From: Halomonas denitrificans
GTDB lineage: Bacteria; Pseudomonadota; Gammaproteobacteria; Pseudomonadales; Halomonadaceae
Direction: 5' to 3'
Length of the DNA: 64,000 bases
NCBI RefSeq assembly: GCF_003056305.1
Contig: NZ_PYVX01000001.1
Coordinates: forward strand, 434,001-498,000
The notes beneath the pieces are model-generated. The model saw nothing but the letters and a program-made list of their open reading frames with translations, was not told the origin of the DNA and did no database searches. Each line of letters opens with the position of its first letter. The first letter of the stretch is position 1. The position numbers and the translations under genes were made by a program. This document shows positions 60,585 through 64,000 of this stretch, in pieces.

Positions 60585-61052
60585 TCAGCGGTGATAGGGG
60601 TGGCCGACCAGCAGGGTCCAGGCCCGATAGAGCTGCTCGGCGAGCAGGATGCGCACCAGCGGATGGGGCAGGGTCAGCGGCGAGAGCGACCAGCGCTGGT
60701 CGGCGCTGGCCGAGAGCGAGGGCTCGAGGCCGTCGGGCCCGCCCACCAGCAGCGCCACGTCGCGCCCCTCGAGGCGCCAGGCGTCGGCCTCGCGGGCCAG
60801 CTGCTCGGTGCTCCAGGGCTTGCCGCCCACCTCGAGGGCCACCAGGTGCTCGCTGCCCCGCAGGCGGGCGCGGATGCGCTCGGCCTCCGCGGCCATGGCC
60901 CGCGCCACGTCGGCGTTCTTGCCGCGCTGTCCCGGGGCGATCTCCTCCACCTCCAGGGCGAAGTCGCGGGGCAGGCGCTTGCGGTACTCCTCGACGCCGC
61001 GATCGACCCAGTCGGGCATCTTGGTGCCCACCGCCAGCAGGCGGACCCTCAT
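60585..61052 (-). CDS. rlmH: 23S rRNA (pseudouridine1915-N3)-methyltransferase
   Basis: 155 residues, SPOUT-type methyltransferase. Motifs: [13 protein letters not shown] (SAM knot), [23 protein letters not shown], and C-terminal HPYHR. Start overlaps the rsfS stop by 4 bp. Order rsfS-rlmH-mrdA-rodA is conserved. Confidence 0.97.
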   Translation of the reverse strand: MRVRLLAVGTKMPDWVDRGVEEYRKRLPRDFALEVEEIAPGQRGKNADVARAMAAEAERIRARLRGSEHLVALEVGGKPWSTEQLAREADAWRLEGRDVALLVGGPDGLEPSLSASADQRWSLSPLTLPHPLVRILLAEQLYRAWTLLVGHPYHR

Positions 61053-61408
61053 GAGCCCTGCTCGGCCCGGGATTCGGCGTCGCTCGGCAGGTCGGCCCAG
61101 AGCCGTTCGAGGTCGTAGAGCTGACGCGTCTCGGGGAGCATCACGTGAACCACCAGCTGGCCGAGGTCGACCAGCACCCAGTCGGCCCCGTTCTCGCCCT
61201 CGACGCCCAGCGGCGCCAGGCCCTCGTCCTTGGCCGCCTGCACCACGGTATCGGCCAGCGCCGCCACGTGGCGGGTGGAGGTGCCGGTGGCCAGCACCAT
61301 GCGATCGGTCACGCTGGTCAGTCGTGAGACGTCCAGGACGGCGACGTCCTGGGCCTTGAGGTCCTCCAGTGCGTCTACCACCAGAGTCTTGAGTGCGTCG
61401 ATATGCAT
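61049..61408 (-). CDS. rsfS: Ribosomal silencing factor RsfS
   Basis: 119 residues binding uL14 on the large subunit and blocking subunit joining in starvation. Family core: [32 protein letters not shown] and [28 protein letters not shown]. 106 bp after nadD. Confidence 0.97.
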   Translation of the reverse strand: MHIDALKTLVVDALEDLKAQDVAVLDVSRLTSVTDRMVLATGTSTRHVAALADTVVQAAKDEGLAPLGVEGENGADWVLVDLGQLVVHVMLPETRQLYDLERLWADLPSDAESRAEQGS

Positions 61409-61514
61409 AGCCCTTCGTATCTGCCCTTGGTCAGCGAGAAATCGTTACCCCCATTGTACCGACTCGACGCGCCGGTGGGCAGCACTCAGCCATGCCAAGG
61501 ACCAGGGCCAGCCA

Positions 61515-62204
61515 TCAGCGAGGCCGATAGAGTCCGCGTGCGAGGATGCGTGCCTCCACCGGCTCGGGCAGCAGGTAGCGAACGCTGCGCCCGGCCGCCA
61601 GGCGCCGGCGCACCTCGGTGGCCGAGATGGCCATGCGCGAGGGCAGCCGCAGGCGCAGGAGCTTTCCGGCCGGCGCGGCCATCAGCGCCTCGCCCGACTC
61701 GACCTCGCGCCCGGCCAGCAGCCTTGCGAGCGCCGCCGGCAGCGCCGCCTCATGATCCGGGCGATCGATCACCACCACGTGGGCCAGCGCGAAGAGACGC
61801 TCGGGCTCGTGCCAGTCGGCCAGGCGCAGGAAGGCATCGTGCCCCAGCGCCATGACGAGCCGCGCCTCTTCGCCGACCTCGCGGCGCAGCGAGGCCAGGG
61901 TGTCGGCGCTGTAGGAGGGGCCGTCGCGCTCGAGCTCCCGGGGATCGGCCAGCAGCCCCGGCGTGTCGCCGATGCCCAGGCGCAGCAGCGCCAGGCGCTC
62001 GTCGGGCGAGACCCGCGGCTCGCCGCGCAGCGGCGGCATGGCCGCGGGGATCATGTGCACGCGATCGAGCGCCAGCGCCTCGCGAAGCTCCACGGCGCTG
62101 CGCAGGTGCCCCAGGTGGACCGGGTCGAAGGTGCCGCCGAGCATCGCCAGGCGTGGCGGGGTCGACACCTCGGCGACGCGAGCCGGCAGCCCCGCCTCGC
62201 TCAC
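61515..62204 (-). CDS. nadD: Nicotinate-nucleotide adenylyltransferase
   Basis: Makes deamido-NAD from nicotinate mononucleotide and ATP. 229 residues from the GTG at 62204, which overlaps the proA stop (GTGA), implying coupling. Nucleotidyl-transfer motif [12 protein letters not shown] at 23-34, and [21 protein letters not shown] near the C-terminus. The family core begins near residue 18, so a start a few codons later is possible. Confidence 0.95.
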   Translation of the reverse strand: MSEAGLPARVAEVSTPPRLAMLGGTFDPVHLGHLRSAVELREALALDRVHMIPAAMPPLRGEPRVSPDERLALLRLGIGDTPGLLADPRELERDGPSYSADTLASLRREVGEEARLVMALGHDAFLRLADWHEPERLFALAHVVVIDRPDHEAALPAALARLLAGREVESGEALMAAPAGKLLRLRLPSRMAISATEVRRRLAAGRSVRYLLPEPVEARILARGLYRPR

Positions 62205-63508
62205 TGGCGCACCTGGCCGTCGCCGAGCACCACGTACTTGCGGGTAGTCAGCCCCTCGAGGCCCACCGGGCCCCGGGCGTGCAGGCGGTCGGTGGAGATG
62301 CCGATCTCCGCGCCCAGCCCGTACTCGAAGCCGTCGGCGAAGCGGGTGGAGGCGTTGACCATCACCGAGCTGGAGTCGACCTCGGCCAGGAAGCGTCGCG
62401 CCAGGGTGTAGTTCTCGGTGACGATGGCATCGGTATGCCGCGAGCTGTAACGCTCGATGTGCGCCATGGCGGCATCGATGCCGTCGACCACGCGGATCGC
62501 CAGCACCGGCGCCAGGTACTCGGCCGCCCAGTCCGCCTCGGTGGCCGCGGCGATGTCGCCGAGGACCTGCCGGGTCCGCTCGCAGCCGCGCAGCTCGACG
62601 CCATGCTCGGCATAGGCGGCGGCGAGCCGCGGCAGCAGGGCCTCGGCCAGCGGCGCATCGACCAGCAGGGTCTCCATGGTATTGCAGGTGCCGTAGCGCT
62701 GGGTCTTGGCGTTGACCGCGATGGCCAGCGCCTTGTCGGTATCCGCGCTGGCGTCGAGGTAGACGTGGCAGACGCCGTCGAGGTGCTTGATCACCGGCAC
62801 CCGCGCCTCGCGGGTGATGCGCTCGATCAGCGACTTGCCGCCGCGCGGGATGATCACGTCGACGTACTCGGGCATGCTGATCAGCCGGCCCACGGCGGCG
62901 CGATCGGTGGTGGCCACCACCTGCACCGCCGCCTCGGGCAGGCCGGCCCGCTCGAGACCGGCGCGGATGCAGGCGGCGATGGCGGCGTTGGACTCGCGGG
63001 CCTCGGAGCCGCCGCGCAGGATGGCCGCGTTGCCCGACTTCAGGCACAGGCTTGCTGCCTCCAGGGTCACGTTGGGACGCGACTCGTAGATGATGCCGAT
63101 GACGCCCAGGGGAACGCGCATCTGGCCGACCTGGATGCCGCTGGGGCGCGAGCGCAGCCCGTCGATCTCGCCGACCGGGTCCGGCAGCGCGGCCACCTGG
63201 GCGAGCCCCTCGATCATCGCGTCGAGGCGCGACTCGTCCAGCGCCAGGCGGTCGAGCAGGGCCGCATCGAGGCCGCTCTCGCGGCCGCGGGCCAGGTCGC
63301 GGGCGTTGGCCGCCAGCACCTCGCCGCGGGCCTGCTCGAGGGCCTCGCCCATGGCCAGCAGGGCGGCGTTCTTGGCCGCCGTGTCGACCCGGCGCATGCG
63401 GGTCGCCGCCTCGCGGGCGCCCTGCCCGAGGCGCTCCATGTAGGTGTCGACGTCCGCGATCTCTGCGGTGGCGGTCTCGCGATCCGAGCGGGAGGCTTGA
63501 TCTGTCAT
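62201..63508 (-). CDS. proA: Gamma-glutamyl phosphate reductase
   Basis: Second step of proline synthesis: NADPH reduction of glutamyl-5-phosphate to the semialdehyde. 435 residues. Catalytic Cys in [14 protein letters not shown]. Other motifs: [24 protein letters not shown] and the C-terminal [15 protein letters not shown]. Length is close to E. coli ProA (417) plus a short N-terminal addition. First gene of proA-nadD on the minus strand; divergent from the membrane-protein gene at the right edge. Confidence 0.98.
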   Translation of the reverse strand: MTDQASRSDRETATAEIADVDTYMERLGQGAREAATRMRRVDTAAKNAALLAMGEALEQARGEVLAANARDLARGRESGLDAALLDRLALDESRLDAMIEGLAQVAALPDPVGEIDGLRSRPSGIQVGQMRVPLGVIGIIYESRPNVTLEAASLCLKSGNAAILRGGSEARESNAAIAACIRAGLERAGLPEAAVQVVATTDRAAVGRLISMPEYVDVIIPRGGKSLIERITREARVPVIKHLDGVCHVYLDASADTDKALAIAVNAKTQRYGTCNTMETLLVDAPLAEALLPRLAAAYAEHGVELRGCERTRQVLGDIAAATEADWAAEYLAPVLAIRVVDGIDAAMAHIERYSSRHTDAIVTENYTLARRFLAEVDSSSVMVNASTRFADGFEYGLGAEIGISTDRLHARGPVGLEGLTTRKYVVLGDGQVRQ

Positions 63509-63606
63509 GCCGATGCGTCTCTCCTGGGGGGCGGCACCGCCGCGACAAGGGCAGGGCCGGGGTTATACTGTGCCGAAAACCGGGAAGGGAATCATACTAA
63601 TCCACC

Positions 63607-64000
63607 ATGCAGACCAAGTACAAAAGCGTCCTGCTGCGCGGCAACCTGCTGATCGCGGCGGTGCTGATGGCGCTGCTGGCCGCCTACACGCCGACCCTGA
63701 CCGACACCCTGCTGATCTGGCTGGCCGCGGCCTGGCTCGCCATCACCGCCCTGCTGCTGACCTTCGACCACCGCCGCCCCGCCACCCTGCCCTGGCAGCT
63801 GCTGCCGAGCCTGCTGCTGGCGGCGCTGCTGTGGGGCGAGCCCGGCCGCCACGTCACCTGGCTGTGGGCCTGGGCCATGCTGCTGATGCTGCCCCAGCCC
63901 CGCTGGGTGCTGATGCTGGGCAGCCTGCTGGCGCTCGCCACCTGGTGGCCGCTCAGGGACCTGCTGGGCCTCGAGCAGTGGGTGCTGAGCGGCCTGCTGC
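63607..64000 (+). CDS. N-terminal part of a multi-helix membrane protein (runs off the right edge)
   Basis: 131 codons from the ATG at 63607 with no stop before the edge. It starts MQTKYKSVLLRGN and contains about five hydrophobic helices separated by very short loops (IWLAAAWLAITALLL, LLPSLLLAALLW, WAWAMLLML, WVLMLGSLLALATWW). This looks like a multi-pass sensor module or a small transport protein; the family cannot be told without the rest. A TATACT at 63564-63569 could serve as its -10. Confidence 0.7.
   Translation, partial: MQTKYKSVLLRGNLLIAAVLMALLAAYTPTLTDTLLIWLAAAWLAITALLLTFDHRRPATLPWQLLPSLLLAALLWGEPGRHVTWLWAWAMLLMLPQPRWVLMLGSLLALATWWPLRDLLGLEQWVLSGLL

Overview
The window is a GC-rich bacterial chromosome segment packed with housekeeping genes. 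It holds 57 protein-coding genes (the first and last run off the edges), and I see no tRNA, rRNA, CRISPR array, insertion sequence or prophage. Gene content and order are gammaproteobacterial. The run fimV-truA-trpF-accD-folC-dedD-cvpA-purF with asd and leuBDC beside it, and the run nqrABCDEF / long-form GAPDH / mfd, resemble Pseudomonas gene order. With a Na+-NQR, many acidic proteins and trpBA sitting between trpF and accD, a halophilic or marine Halomonadaceae (Halomonas-like) bacterium is my best guess. That is inference, not proof.

Region 1 (1-16056, minus strand): leuC, leuD, leuB, asd, fimV, truA, trpF, trpB, trpA, accD, folC, dedD, cvpA, purF. These cover leucine, aspartate-family and tryptophan synthesis, fatty-acid initiation, folate and purine synthesis. 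A LysR regulator (16280-17173) is divergent from leuC, with two dyads in the shared spacer.

Region 2 (17289-25717, mainly plus strand): an unidentified polytopic transporter, a YbeL-like zinc-ribbon protein (minus), leuS with a structured leader, lptE, holA, then a PA2779-type membrane protein paired with a PA2778-type C39-like peptidase lipoprotein, and a DUF488 protein.

Region 3 (25811-37737): nqrM and nqrFEDCBA (Na+-translocating NADH:quinone reductase) and an N-terminally extended GAPDH on the minus strand, and mfd divergent on the plus strand. The GAPDH/mfd spacer has recognisable promoters for both genes with a dyad between them.

Region 4 (37886-47581): an envelope group consisting of a YbiS-type L,D-transpeptidase, a Braun-type lipoprotein and a second L,D-transpeptidase. 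It is followed, all on the minus strand, by a short orphan GspE-like ATPase, a helical-bundle protein behind an FNR-type box, ybiT, a NYN-domain protein, a DUF6586-like protein and topA.

Region 5 (47863-51628): a large DUF3141 protein with a PHA-synthase-like catalytic triad and a basic tail, divergent from a LysR regulator.

Region 6 (51837-64000): lipA convergent with lipB-ybeD, then the cell-elongation cluster dacA-rlpA-mltB-rodA-mrdA-rlmH-rsfS-nadD-proA (minus), and the start of a membrane protein running off the right edge (plus).

The best candidates for undescribed biology are the PA2779/PA2778 pair, the DUF3141 protein with its divergent LysR gene, and the FNR-type-box / helical-bundle / orphan-GspE unit. 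None can be called a new system from sequence alone.
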